From the NCBI GenBank assembly GCA_016932255.1, contig JAFGDE010000005.1, forward strand, positions 31,690 through 95,689: 64,000 nucleotides of DNA. Direction: 5' to 3'. Below are positions 1 to 11,008 of the stretch, in pieces. A program made the translations under genes and the position numbers. Origin of the DNA: Candidatus Saganbacteria bacterium (GTDB taxonomy: Bacteria > Margulisbacteria > WOR-1 > O2-12-FULL-45-9). Position 1 is the first letter of the stretch, and every line of letters starts with the position of its first letter. The notes under the pieces were generated by a model. It ran no database searches and was not told where the DNA came from. It saw only the letters and a list, made by a program, of their open reading frames with translations.

Positions 1-156
1 GGCCGGCTGGTCGTTACCGCCGTTATCAGAAAGGTCTTCGCTGAAAAGCCGTCCGAGTTCGATCCCAGGAAATATCTCGGCCCGGCCCGCGAGGAACTGA
101 AGAAGCTGATTGTCGCCAAGAACACCAACGTGCTCGGCTCAGCAGGCAAAGCTTAG
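1..156 (+). CDS. fba: Fructose-bisphosphate aldolase class II, C-terminal end (partial)
   Basis: Only the last 51 codons are present, in frame 1, ending in TAG. The tail contains EFDPRKYLGPARE followed by NVLGSAGKA, which from memory is the typical C-terminus of zinc-dependent class II fructose-1,6-bisphosphate aldolases of the long type. The enzyme cleaves fructose 1,6-bisphosphate to DHAP and glyceraldehyde 3-phosphate. It is followed after 114 bases by a phosphofructokinase on the same strand, so the two consecutive glycolytic steps may share a transcript. The catalytic His/Asp/Glu metal site lies outside the window, so the assignment rests on the C-terminal signature and the context. Confidence 0.75.
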   Translation, partial: GRLVVTAVIRKVFAEKPSEFDPRKYLGPAREELKKLIVAKNTNVLGSAGKA

Positions 157-165
157 AGTTTAGAC

Positions 166-213
166 GGAACTTGCGAGTAAACCCTGCCTGCCGTCAGGCA
201 GGCTCGCGGTTCC
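166..213. repeat. REP-like hairpin, copy 1, with nested palindrome
   Basis: Arms GGAACTTGCGAG and CTCGCGGTTCC form an imperfect palindrome. Its loop carries a second palindrome, CCTGCCTGCCGTCAGGCAGG at 183-202. It lies between the aldolase and the phosphofructokinase. Related copies without the nested element are at 225-252, 7354-7381 and 7401-7428. Confidence 0.7.
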
Positions 214-224
214 TTTTGAGCTTT

Positions 225-252
225 GAAACCGCGACGTTCAGTCGCAGGTTTC
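225..252. repeat. REP-like hairpin, copy 2
   Basis: GAAACCGCGAC, a short loop, then GTCGCAGGTTTC. It is nearly the exact reverse complement of the copy at 7354-7381. It ends 18 bases before the phosphofructokinase start codon, leaving the ribosome binding site free. Confidence 0.7.
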
Positions 253-270
253 AGAGGGGAAGGAAATAAG

Positions 271-1482
271 ATGAAAGCTAAGTTCAACGGCAAAGAGATC
301 AACATCAGGAAGGTCGGCATCCTGACCGGCGGCGGCGACTGCGCGGGACACAATGCGGTCATGTTCGGCCTGCTGCGCCGGATCAATCAGGCTAACCAGT
401 CTTTACCTGACAACGAAAAGATTGAACTGCTGGGCTTGTTCGAAGGCTGGAAGTCGCTGACCAAGGACCCGGCCAAGGTCCCGGTCGATCAGATCATGAA
501 GCCGCTTAATCGGGCTGATCTGGAAGATTCCTTTAAAGAAGCCGGCACGATCATTAAATCATCCCGCACCAATCTCTTTTCCAAGGCGAGCGTTGAAAAG
601 GAACTGCCGGAACAGGCCATGGCCAACGTTAAAAAGCTTGGCCTCGACTGCCTGGTCGTGCTGGGCGGCGATGACACCCTTGGCGCCGCGGGCAAGCTGG
701 GCAAACAGTTTACTTTTCCGATGTTTGGCGCACCCAAAACCATGGACAATGATGTCTATGGCACGGAGAGAACTTACGGTTTTGCTTCAGCTGTTGAAGA
801 ATCGCTCCACTTCCTGGAGAACATCACTACCACTGCCCGCTCCCATAACCGGACCTTTGTTGTTGAGCTGATGGGCCGCCACGCCGGCTGGGTCGCTCTT
901 TACGCCGGGATCGCTGCCGGTGCTGAGGTTGTTATACTGCCTGAAGAGGTCGTTGCGCTTGAAGAGCTTTTTGCCCGTGTCAGGAAAGCGATGAAAGCTC
1001 AGGGCTATTCCGTAGTAGTCGTTTCCGAAGGGGCCCGCCTGTTCGATAAGCGCTATCCTGACAAGATCAATAAAAAGAACCAGGAGTTGCTTGACGCGGT
1101 GCTGGCCGATCCCAAGCACGCGCTGGTCAAAGCGCGTCATGAGATGCCCAAGAAAAAGGATTCATTCGGCAATGAGCAGCTGGGCGGCATCGGCGAATAT
1201 TTTTACTCACTGCTGCAGAAGCATGTGCCGGAGTACGAATACCGTCTTCAGGTCTGCGGCCACGCCATCCGCGGCGGCATCGCCCATATGGAAGACAGGG
1301 TCCTCGGCCTGCGTTTCGGCGACGCGATCTTTGACTTCATGAAGCAAGGCAAGTTCGGCGTATATCCGGGATTGAAAGCTGATGAGGTCATAGCTAATGA
1401 TCTGTTGGAGGTCAAAGGCGAACGTTTCATCCCTGATACCAACCAGCTTTACAAGATGCGCAACGCGGTCGATTTCTACTAA
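271..1482 (+). CDS. 6-phosphofructokinase, PPi-dependent type (predicted)
   Basis: This 403-residue phosphofructokinase phosphorylates fructose 6-phosphate. The N-terminal phosphate-binding loop GGGDCAGHN is at 20-28. The nucleotide-site motif reads GGDDT (132-136) and the catalytic loop PKTMDND (155-161). In this family Asp after GGD and Lys before T-x-DND mark pyrophosphate-dependent enzymes, while ATP enzymes have Gly at both places, so PPi use is inferred; it would make the step reversible. MGRHAGW is also present. The start at 271 is chosen because it follows GGGGAAGGAAATAAG; an in-frame codon upstream at 223 would run through a REP hairpin. The gene converges on an ATP-type paralogue with one base between the stop codons. 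Confidence 0.9.
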   Translation: MKAKFNGKEINIRKVGILTGGGDCAGHNAVMFGLLRRINQANQSLPDNEKIELLGLFEGWKSLTKDPAKVPVDQIMKPLNRADLEDSFKEAGTIIKSSRTNLFSKASVEKELPEQAMANVKKLGLDCLVVLGGDDTLGAAGKLGKQFTFPMFGAPKTMDNDVYGTERTYGFASAVEESLHFLENITTTARSHNRTFVVELMGRHAGWVALYAGIAAGAEVVILPEEVVALEELFARVRKAMKAQGYSVVVVSEGARLFDKRYPDKINKKNQELLDAVLADPKHALVKARHEMPKKKDSFGNEQLGGIGEYFYSLLQKHVPEYEYRLQVCGHAIRGGIAHMEDRVLGLRFGDAIFDFMKQGKFGVYPGLKADEVIANDLLEVKGERFIPDTNQLYKMRNAVDFY

Positions 1483-1483
1483 G

Positions 1484-2506
1484 CTAGCTCGCCAGCATAG
1501 TGGCGATGCGCAGGTGTTCCATATCGATCTGCTTCTTGGTCTTGCTGATCTTGTCGATGGGAAAAAGCACCACGCGGTCGGAGATCGCGCCGATCAGGTT
1601 GCCGTACAACCCGTTGACCAGCGATTCGACCGCCACAGCGCCCAGCTTACAGGCCAGCTCCCGGCTTAAAGATGACGGCGTGCCGCCTCTCTGGACATAA
1701 CCGAGATTGGTCACGCGCACCTCGATATTAAGCTTGTCCTTAAGCTTGTCAGCGATCTTATAAACATTGCCGCAACCCTCGGCCACGACCAGGATAAAGC
1801 TCTCTTTGCCCCGCTCCTGCCCCGCCCTGATATCCCTGGCGATCTGGTCCAGGTCATAAGGCACTTCAGGGATAAGGATAGCTTCCGCGCCGGCCGACAA
1901 ACCAACATCCAGCGCGATAAAACCGTTATGCCGGCCCATAACTTCAACCACAAAGAGCCGTTCGTGGGATGTCGCTGTGTCGCGAATCTTATCGATCGCC
2001 TCAAGCGCGGTGTTGACCGCTGTATCAAAGCCGATAGTGAAATCTGTCCCTGGTATATCATTATCTATAGAGGCCGGGATCACGTTGACCGGCACGCCGA
2101 ATTCTTTCATAAAGCGATAAGCGGACTTCATTGAGCCGTCGCCGCCGATCACCACCATGGCGTCGATCTGCCGAAGCCGGAGCTCGTTATAAGCCATTTT
2201 GCGGTTCTGCTTCTCATTAAACTCAGGGGTACGCCTTGTGTGCAGAATGGTCCCGCCTTTATTAATGATGCCGCTTACGGATTTTGGCCCCATTTCCTTG
2301 ACCAGCCCGTTGATCAGACCGTACCAGCCTCTTTCAACGCCCCAGACCTTAAGACCATGATAGGTCGCTGTCCTGACCACCGCACGAATGGCTGTGTTCA
2401 TGCCAGGAGCGTCGCCGCCGGGCGTTATGACCGCGATTGAACTGATCTTTTTCGCTGATAATCTCTGACTAGCTCCAGTGCGTTTTTTAGTTATTTTCTT
2501 TGGCAT
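1484..2506 (-). CDS. pfkA: 6-phosphofructokinase, ATP-dependent type
   Basis: This 340-residue protein is a second phosphofructokinase. It has GGDAPGMN near residues 30-37, GGDGS at 121-125 (Gly rather than Asp, the ATP-type residue) and PASIDND at 144-150, where Ala replaces the family's usual Gly. MGRHNGF and LGYVQRGGTPS follow. The family catalyses the irreversible, committed glycolytic phosphorylation of fructose 6-phosphate. The start at 2506 has GGAGGAGAAGG upstream; an open frame continues back to 2635 but is not conserved-looking. The first 20 residues are basic and precede the fold. It is transcribed away from pgi, with which it shares a 201-base divergent intergenic region. Confidence 0.92.
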   Translation of the reverse strand: MPKKITKKRTGASQRLSAKKISSIAVITPGGDAPGMNTAIRAVVRTATYHGLKVWGVERGWYGLINGLVKEMGPKSVSGIINKGGTILHTRRTPEFNEKQNRKMAYNELRLRQIDAMVVIGGDGSMKSAYRFMKEFGVPVNVIPASIDNDIPGTDFTIGFDTAVNTALEAIDKIRDTATSHERLFVVEVMGRHNGFIALDVGLSAGAEAILIPEVPYDLDQIARDIRAGQERGKESFILVVAEGCGNVYKIADKLKDKLNIEVRVTNLGYVQRGGTPSSLSRELACKLGAVAVESLVNGLYGNLIGAISDRVVLFPIDKISKTKKQIDMEHLRIATMLAS

Positions 2507-2652
2507 TTGTTCACCTTCTCCTCCCGGACCGATTGACTCATATGATAACACAGTAAAATACGCATAAAAAGTTGAAATTTGCTCTTTTGCCGACCGAGAA
2601 ATAACCAGAGACTCAATAAAGCCTTGGCCGATCATGATGAATAGATCACTAC

Positions 2653-2681
2653 TTGCAGGTCATGGCGTAAAAGATTAGAAT
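2653..2681 (+). promoter_or_regulatory. Candidate promoter of pgi
   Basis: TTGCAG (2653-2658), 17-base spacer, TAGAAT (2676-2681). A strong ribosome binding site AAGGAGG follows at 2694-2700. The -35 is a 4/6 match and the -10 a 5/6 match. No confident promoter was found for the divergent phosphofructokinase in the same 2507-2707 gap. Confidence 0.5.
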
Positions 2682-2707
2682 TCATCTGGGACTAAGGAGG
2701 ATCAATC

Positions 2708-6143
<3,436 letters not shown>

Positions 6144-6161
6144 TTAATATTACTAATACCA

Positions 6162-6181
6162 CCCCACACTGAAGTGTGGGG
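6162..6181. repeat. IS200-like right-end hairpin
   Basis: CCCCACACTGAAGTGTGGGG, a perfect stem with loop TGAA. It lies 3 bases after the transposase stop codon and 18 bases before the ligA start. It may be the transposase recognition hairpin and may also slow read-through into ligA. Confidence 0.8.
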
Positions 6182-6183
6182 AA

Positions 6184-6561
6184 TTAAACAATATAAAGGT
6201 CCTTTTTTTGCTTGTTAACGTAATCTGTGACCATCTCCAATCTATCTTCAGGTATATTCTTCCAAGCAAATCTTCTTGCCCAGAGATTCTTCACTCTCAG
6301 CTGGCATTTTAGCATATTATATTCTAAAAATATCCTTCTTGCAGTTATCCCTTTAATGTTCTTTACTGCGACAGAAATATCCTGATCATCATTAAGCCCT
6401 AATAATATATGGACATGGACTGGCAATGATCCGCTGGCGACCAATAAGTATCCTTTTTCATCAGCTATTAGCTTAAATAACTGATGTACTCGAAGATCTA
6501 TTTCATCAATAAGGATGAATTTCTTAGCTTTCGTCTGAAACCACACATGGTAATATTTCAT
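6184..6561 (-). CDS. tnpA: IS200-family Y1 (HUH) transposase TnpA
   Basis: This 125-residue protein is somewhat shorter than the roughly 150 residues usual for IS200 TnpA. The HUH metal-binding motif is HVH at 49-51, and the nucleophilic tyrosine is Y114 in DYVNKQ with the expected Gln four residues later. These enzymes cut and rejoin single-stranded DNA at hairpin ends. The start chosen is ATG at 6561. A GTG five codons earlier would put the start inside the hairpin, whose terminal GGGG instead looks like the ribosome binding site. That matches translational repression by hairpin pairing known for IS200. All visible catalytic residues are intact. Confidence 0.88.
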   Translation of the reverse strand: MKYYHVWFQTKAKKFILIDEIDLRVHQLFKLIADEKGYLLVASGSLPVHVHILLGLNDDQDISVAVKNIKGITARRIFLEYNMLKCQLRVKNLWARRFAWKNIPEDRLEMVTDYVNKQKKDLYIV

Positions 6562-6570
6562 ATTATTATT

Positions 6571-6590
6571 CCCCACAATTCATTGTGGGG
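6571..6590. repeat. IS200-like left-end hairpin
   Basis: CCCCACAATTCATTGTGGGG, a perfect 8-bp stem with loop TTCA. On the transposase strand its 3' GGGG is 9 bases upstream of the ATG at 6561, so folding would hide the likely ribosome binding site. Confidence 0.8.
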
Positions 6591-6607
6591 TTATTAGAAA
6601 ATATTCG

Positions 6608-7345
6608 TTAGGCGGCCGGGGTAAGGCCTTTAAGAAACCCTTCCACAGGAATGATTATATCAGATAACCGGCCGAGTCCCGCCAGGGTGATGATCGTGTC
6701 CATGTTTATGGACTGGGTCACATGGAACGGATGGGCATAGGTCCGCATCAGTTTTGACAGGTGCCCGCCGCAGCCCAGATCGTCACCTATGTCCATGGCC
6801 AGCTGTCTGATATAAGTGCCTTTGGAACAGCTGACTTCTATGGTCAGTTTTACTTCCTCTGTGTTCTCAAAATTCAGGATATCTATCTTATGGATCTTCA
6901 CTTTGCGTGGTTTGCGCTCGACCGTCTTGCCTTGCCTGGCCAGTTTATAAAGACGTTGACCGTTGACCTTGACTGCCGAGTACATGGGCGGAACCTGCTC
7001 GATCTCGCCAAGATACTTCTTCAGCACCTTTTCAATATTATGGATAGATACCTGACTTACATCAAGTAGCCGGACATCCGAAGTCTGAGGTTTGCCGGTC
7101 GCGTCACCGGTATCGGTCCTGATGCCCAGCGTGATCTCAGCGATATAGCCCTTATCGCCTGACATGAAATGCTCGATATACCTGGTCGCCTGTCGGCCGA
7201 TGAATACAGGCAGAACGCCTGTTGCCATAGGATCCAGAGTGCCGGAATGGCCGATCTTCTTGATGCTGGTCAGGCGGCGTAGTTTGGCCACTACATCAAA
7301 GGATGTCCAGTCCTTCGGTTTATTGACAATGATCAGGCCTTCCAT
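6608..7345 (-). CDS. truB: tRNA pseudouridine-55 synthase
   Basis: This 245-residue protein makes pseudouridine 55 in the T-loop of tRNAs. The start MEGLIIVNKPKDWTSFDVV is canonical. The catalytic Asp is in GHSGTLDPMATG, and the tRNA-binding insert and RLYKLARQG follow. The C-terminal PUA region is short. No Shine-Dalgarno sequence precedes the start. A REP-like hairpin (7354-7381) ends 8 bases upstream instead, so translation may depend on this structure or on coupling to nrnA. It follows nrnA in the usual rbfA-nrnA-truB order. Confidence 0.95.
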   Translation of the reverse strand: MEGLIIVNKPKDWTSFDVVAKLRRLTSIKKIGHSGTLDPMATGVLPVFIGRQATRYIEHFMSGDKGYIAEITLGIRTDTGDATGKPQTSDVRLLDVSQVSIHNIEKVLKKYLGEIEQVPPMYSAVKVNGQRLYKLARQGKTVERKPRKVKIHKIDILNFENTEEVKLTIEVSCSKGTYIRQLAMDIGDDLGCGGHLSKLMRTYAHPFHVTQSINMDTIITLAGLGRLSDIIIPVEGFLKGLTPAA

Positions 7346-7353
7346 GTGGCCGA

Positions 7354-7381
7354 GAAACCTGCGACTAAACGTCGCGGTTTC
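7354..7381. repeat. REP-like hairpin, copy 3
   Basis: GAAACCTGCGAC, loop, GTCGCGGTTTC. It is nearly identical to the reverse complement of the copy at 225-252. It occupies the position where the truB ribosome binding site should be. Confidence 0.7.
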
Positions 7382-7400
7382 TCTTTCTCCTCTCCTTCAA

Positions 7401-7428
7401 GGAACCGCGAAGTTCATTCGCAGGTTCC
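7401..7428. repeat. REP-like hairpin, copy 4
   Basis: GGAACCGCGAA, GTTCA loop region, TTCGCAGGTTCC, with flanking CAA/TTG extending the stem. It is in tandem with copy 3, 19 bases apart, in the 93-base gap between nrnA and truB. Confidence 0.7.
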
Positions 7429-7438
7429 TTGAGATCAT

Positions 7439-8416
7439 TTACACCAGATATTGGGAAGCTTTGAGGAACTTGAGGACTTCGGCAATGACCTTCTTCTTAG
7501 CGGTCTGGATATCATCGCTCAGCACGGCTCCGGCTGCACGGTAATGGCCGCCGCCTTTGAACCTGCGGGCGATATCCGAAACATTGACGCGCGATTTGGA
7601 ACGCAGATTGACCTTGACCTTGCCCTGGTCCTCGCGGAACAGGACCGCGACCTCTACACCGTCGATACTCCTGATCTGATCGACCAGGCCAACCAAGTCC
7701 TCTCCTTTGGCGCCGGCCTTGTCCATCATCGCCTGGGTCACGACGGCCCAGGCAGCCTTGCGGTCAGGCGAGATTTCAAGTGTGGCCAGTGCCTCGGCCA
7801 TGATCCTGATGCTGGCAATGCTTTTAGTGTCGTAGATCCTGGTGCTGATCGCGTGGGTATCCACGCCGGCCTTGAGCATGTCTTCGGCCATAATGAAAGT
7901 GTCCACGGAAGTGTTCTCGTAACGGTAATTGCCTGTATCGGTGATCAGTGCGACATAGAGGTTCTCTGCCACAGGTTCCTCGATCTTAATCTTGAAATGT
8001 TTGAGCATGCGGTAGATAAGCTCAGCCGTGGATGAGCTTTGCTGGACATAATTGATATCACCGTATTGCGTGTTATCCGGGTGATGATCGATATTAATGA
8101 TCATCCTGGCCAGGCCATCGACCTTGAGCTTGTCTCCCAGTCGTTTGATATCGGACGCATCGACGGCTACCAGCAGATCATAGCGCTTGTTCTGTTCCAG
8201 GCGTTGTTTGACATTATCAGAACCCGGCAGGAAGCGATATATCTTTGGCACGCCGTCCTGCGAGTAGAGATCGACCTTAATGCCCATGGCGCTCAGGACA
8301 AAGGCCATGGCGTTCATCGAACCGATCGAATCGCCATCCGGGTCCACATGCGATACGATCAGCGCGATCTTAGCGCTTTTTAGCGCTTTTTTTATGGCGT
8401 TGAATATCTCTTTCAT
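7439..8416 (-). CDS. nrnA: DHH-family bifunctional oligoribonuclease/pAp phosphatase
   Basis: This 325-residue DHH/DHHA1 phosphoesterase degrades nanoRNA and 3'-phosphoadenosine 5'-phosphate in characterised relatives. Motifs seen: VSHVDPDGDSIGS (metal ligands), VDASD, NIDHHPDN (the DHH motif), and the substrate-binding GGGHYRAAG in the C-terminal DHHA1 domain. The start at 8416 follows GGAGAAGGA, which lies inside the rbfA coding region, so the two genes overlap by 47 bases. Its place between rbfA and truB is the common arrangement. Confidence 0.93.
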   Translation of the reverse strand: MKEIFNAIKKALKSAKIALIVSHVDPDGDSIGSMNAMAFVLSAMGIKVDLYSQDGVPKIYRFLPGSDNVKQRLEQNKRYDLLVAVDASDIKRLGDKLKVDGLARMIINIDHHPDNTQYGDINYVQQSSSTAELIYRMLKHFKIKIEEPVAENLYVALITDTGNYRYENTSVDTFIMAEDMLKAGVDTHAISTRIYDTKSIASIRIMAEALATLEISPDRKAAWAVVTQAMMDKAGAKGEDLVGLVDQIRSIDGVEVAVLFREDQGKVKVNLRSKSRVNVSDIARRFKGGGHYRAAGAVLSDDIQTAKKKVIAEVLKFLKASQYLV

Positions 8417-8756
8417 TCTGTTCCTTCTCCAGGCGGGACATGATGCTCAGGACCCGGCTGCCTCTCGCCAGAGAATCATCACGAACGAACCGGATCTCCG
8501 GCACCACTCTCATCTGCAGCATATCGCCAAGCTTGCCGCGGATAAAGCTGGTGGCAGATTCCAGCCCTTTCATGCACTCATTTTTCTGCGCCTCATTTGC
8601 CAGGATGCTGACCCCGATCCTGGCATTTTCCAGATCAGCTGAAAGATCTACCCCGGTAATGCTGATAAAGCCGATCCTGGGGTCGGAAACATCCTCACGG
8701 ATGATCCGACTGACCTCGGACTTGATCAGTGCGGCCACGCGTTCGATCCTGGTCAT
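8370..8756 (-). CDS. rbfA: Ribosome-binding factor A
   Basis: This 128-residue KH-fold protein helps mature the 30S subunit by binding near helix 1 of 16S rRNA. The N-terminus [19 protein letters not shown] and the segment DPRIGFISITGVDLSADLENARIGVS are typical. The start overlaps the infB stop by four bases (ATGA), indicating translational coupling. The lysine- and arginine-rich C-terminal tail runs into the start of nrnA. Confidence 0.94.
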   Translation of the reverse strand: MTRIERVAALIKSEVSRIIREDVSDPRIGFISITGVDLSADLENARIGVSILANEAQKNECMKGLESATSFIRGKLGDMLQMRVVPEIRFVRDDSLARGSRVLSIMSRLEKEQNERDIQRHKKSAKKR

Positions 8757-10993
8757 CGTTTCCTGGCCTTTTCTCGCACTTCAAAGGCCTCGATCTCATC
8801 CCCTTCTTTGAAATCAGTGAAACCGGGGATGGCCACCCCGCATTCATAGTTCTGCTCAACGACCTTGACATCATCTTTAAAACGCTTGAGCGATTCCAGC
8901 CTGCCTTCATGGACCTTTTCCGGTCCGCGATAGAGCCGGAATTTGGCGCCTCGCACCAGTTTGCCGTCCTTGACAAAACAGCCGGCTATCACGCCGACCT
9001 TGGAGAATTTGAACAGGTTCCTGACCTCGGCATGGCCGATCACGACCTCTTCGTATTCCGGTTCCAGCATACCTTCCATGGCCAGCTTGACGTCATCGAT
9101 CAATTTATAGATGATATCGTATTTCCTGACCTCAACGCCTTCCCTGGCAGCCACATTTTCAGCATTGCCCTCGAACCCTACGTTAAAACCGACCGCGATC
9201 GCGTCAGAGGCTTTGGCCAACATGATGTCAGATTCGGTCACCGGCCCGACAGCTTCATGGATAATGTTCAACTTGATATTGCCTACTGTTAGGCCCTGCA
9301 GGGATTTATTGAGCGCCTCAAGACTGCCGCGTACATCGCCTTTAATGACCAGGTTAAGGGTCCTTTGTTCGCCCTCCTTAACATGCTTGGAAAAATCCTC
9401 AAGAGACAGCACTTTAGCCCTTGAGGCCCTTGTCTTCTGTTCTGCCCGGCTTTCAGCCAGCTGCCGCGCTTCTTGCTCCGAGGTCATGACCTGCAACGTG
9501 TCGCCTGCTGCCGGCACCTCATTGGCGCCAAGCACTTCAACCGGAGTAGCCGGTCCGGCTTCCTTGAGCCGCTTGCCCGAATCATCGAACAGCGCTTTGA
9601 CCTTGCCGTAGGTCGAACCGATCACAAATACGTCCCCGATCCGAAGCGTTCCGTTCTTGACCAGCACATCAGCCACCGGCCCTTTTCCCTTGTCCAGACG
9701 CGACTCGATGACCACTCCATAGCCAGTGCCGTTGGGATCGGCCTTTAGTTCCTGTACTTCCGCGACCAGCAGGATCATTTCCAGAAGCTCGTCAATGCCC
9801 TGCTTCTGTTTGGCTGAAGTTTGGACGGTCACAGTGCTGCCGCCCCACTCTTCAGGCATCAGATCGTGTTCAGAGAGCTGCTTCTTCACTCTGTCCAGAT
9901 TAGCTTCAGGTTTATCAATCTTGTTAATGGCAACAATGATCGGCACGCCGGCTGCTTTAGCATGGTCAATTGCTTCGATCGTCTGAGGCTTGACTCCATC
10001 GTCAGCTGCCACTACCAGGACCGCCACATCAGTGACCTTAGCCCCGCGGGCACGCAGTGCAGTAAAGGCTTCATGGCCGGGCGTGTCAAGGAATGTGACT
10101 TTCTTGCCCTTGACCTCGACCTGATAAGCACCGATATGCTGAGTAATGCCGCCAGCCTCGCCTTCAGCCACCCTGGTCGAGCGCACCGCATCAAGCAGCT
10201 TGGTCTTGCCATGGTCAACATGGCCCATGATTGTAACGATTGGCGGTCGGTGTTCCAGCTTGCCTATCTTTACTTCGGGTGCGGCACGAACGGCTTTTTC
10301 GCGCTTCTTTACCACTACCTGTTTGCCGAGCGCGCCTGCCACTTCTTTGGCCATGTCAATATTGATGCGTTGGTTGATATTGGCCAGAGTGCCGCGCTTC
10401 ATCAATTCTTTGATCAGGTCGGAGGCTTTAATGTTAAGCTTTTCTGATAGTTCCTTGACAGATATATTGTCGGTCTCGATCACCGGCCCGCTCGGCTCTT
10501 TTTTAGGTTCCGGCTTCTGGGCTTGCCTGCCGGCAGGCATGTCGCTGGGTTCTGTCGCCGGCGCTTTGGGCGCTGGCCTTGATTTCACAGGCTCTTGTTG
10601 AGCAGGCTTCTGTTCGCCCTTTCTTGTCGCAGTCGTTGTTTCTTTCTTCGTTTCAGGCTCTTTCCTGGCTACTGGTTCCTGGCTACCGGCTACTTCTTTT
10701 TTGGGAGCGTTGATCTCTCGAACGACCTGGGCTGAATCAAGGTCTATCGCAGAACCGGCTGTCTTTGCCTCAACGCCAAGATCTTTGAGCATGACTATAA
10801 GATCTTTAGAACTTACGCCCAGCTCTTTTGCCAGCGCGCTGACCTTGATGGCCTTGGCCGCTGCTTTTTTCGGCGTCGCTTTTGCCTTCGTCTTTATCGC
10901 AGCTTTGGTCTTTGTTTTTGCTGCGGTCTTGGGCTTAGCCTTTTCCTTGGATAGTGTCTTCTTGGTCTTGGTTGGTGTCTTCTTTGTCGCCAT
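8753..10993 (-). CDS. infB: Translation initiation factor IF-2
   Basis: This 746-residue GTPase brings fMet-tRNA to the ribosome. A Lys/Ala-rich start (1-48) leads into a first IF2_N module (about 49-93). A low-complexity Pro/Glu/Lys linker, a second IF2_N module (about 177-218) and the G domain follow; GHVDHGKT is at 257-264, with DTPGHEAF and NKIDKPE after it, then the usual C-terminal domains. The linker contains MPAGRQA (152-158), encoded by a 16-bp perfect palindrome, and a repeated CCTGGCTAC segment, both signs of repeat insertion tolerated in a flexible region. It sits 15 bases after nusA. Confidence 0.96.
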   Translation of the reverse strand: MATKKTPTKTKKTLSKEKAKPKTAAKTKTKAAIKTKAKATPKKAAAKAIKVSALAKELGVSSKDLIVMLKDLGVEAKTAGSAIDLDSAQVVREINAPKKEVAGSQEPVARKEPETKKETTTATRKGEQKPAQQEPVKSRPAPKAPATEPSDMPAGRQAQKPEPKKEPSGPVIETDNISVKELSEKLNIKASDLIKELMKRGTLANINQRINIDMAKEVAGALGKQVVVKKREKAVRAAPEVKIGKLEHRPPIVTIMGHVDHGKTKLLDAVRSTRVAEGEAGGITQHIGAYQVEVKGKKVTFLDTPGHEAFTALRARGAKVTDVAVLVVAADDGVKPQTIEAIDHAKAAGVPIIVAINKIDKPEANLDRVKKQLSEHDLMPEEWGGSTVTVQTSAKQKQGIDELLEMILLVAEVQELKADPNGTGYGVVIESRLDKGKGPVADVLVKNGTLRIGDVFVIGSTYGKVKALFDDSGKRLKEAGPATPVEVLGANEVPAAGDTLQVMTSEQEARQLAESRAEQKTRASRAKVLSLEDFSKHVKEGEQRTLNLVIKGDVRGSLEALNKSLQGLTVGNIKLNIIHEAVGPVTESDIMLAKASDAIAVGFNVGFEGNAENVAAREGVEVRKYDIIYKLIDDVKLAMEGMLEPEYEEVVIGHAEVRNLFKFSKVGVIAGCFVKDGKLVRGAKFRLYRGPEKVHEGRLESLKRFKDDVKVVEQNYECGVAIPGFTDFKEGDEIEAFEVREKARKR
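10524..10539. repeat. Dispersed palindrome inserted in frame in infB
   Basis: TGCCTGCCGGCAGGCA is a perfect 16-bp palindrome, related to the one at 183-202. Read on the minus strand it encodes Met-Pro-Ala-Gly-Arg-Gln-Ala in the IF-2 linker. Confidence 0.75.
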
Positions 10994-11008
10994 CAGAACC
11001 TCTTCTTT

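Larger units (their letters stand above)
6162..6590 (-). mobile_element. Minimal IS200/IS605-type element (about 430 bp)
   Basis: A single HUH/Y1 transposase gene is bounded by two short perfect hairpins, 6162-6181 and 6571-6590. Both have eight-pair CCCCACAx stems and a four-base loop (TGAA or TTCA). IS200-family elements have subterminal hairpins instead of terminal inverted repeats and make no target duplication, which fits. It is inserted between truB and ligA in the direction of transcription and is visibly richer in A+T than the flanking genes. Exact ends, normally next to a tetra- or pentanucleotide target, cannot be set from one copy. Confidence 0.8.

Noticed and set aside
1473..1500. 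Bidirectional terminator between the convergent phosphofructokinase genes
   Set aside because: There is only one base between the stops and no stable hairpin with a T-run on either strand.
2521..2580. Promoter TTGACT ... TAAAAT on the plus strand near 2534
   Set aside because: The spacer is only 15 bases and the site lies far upstream of pgi, which has a better candidate at 2653-2681.
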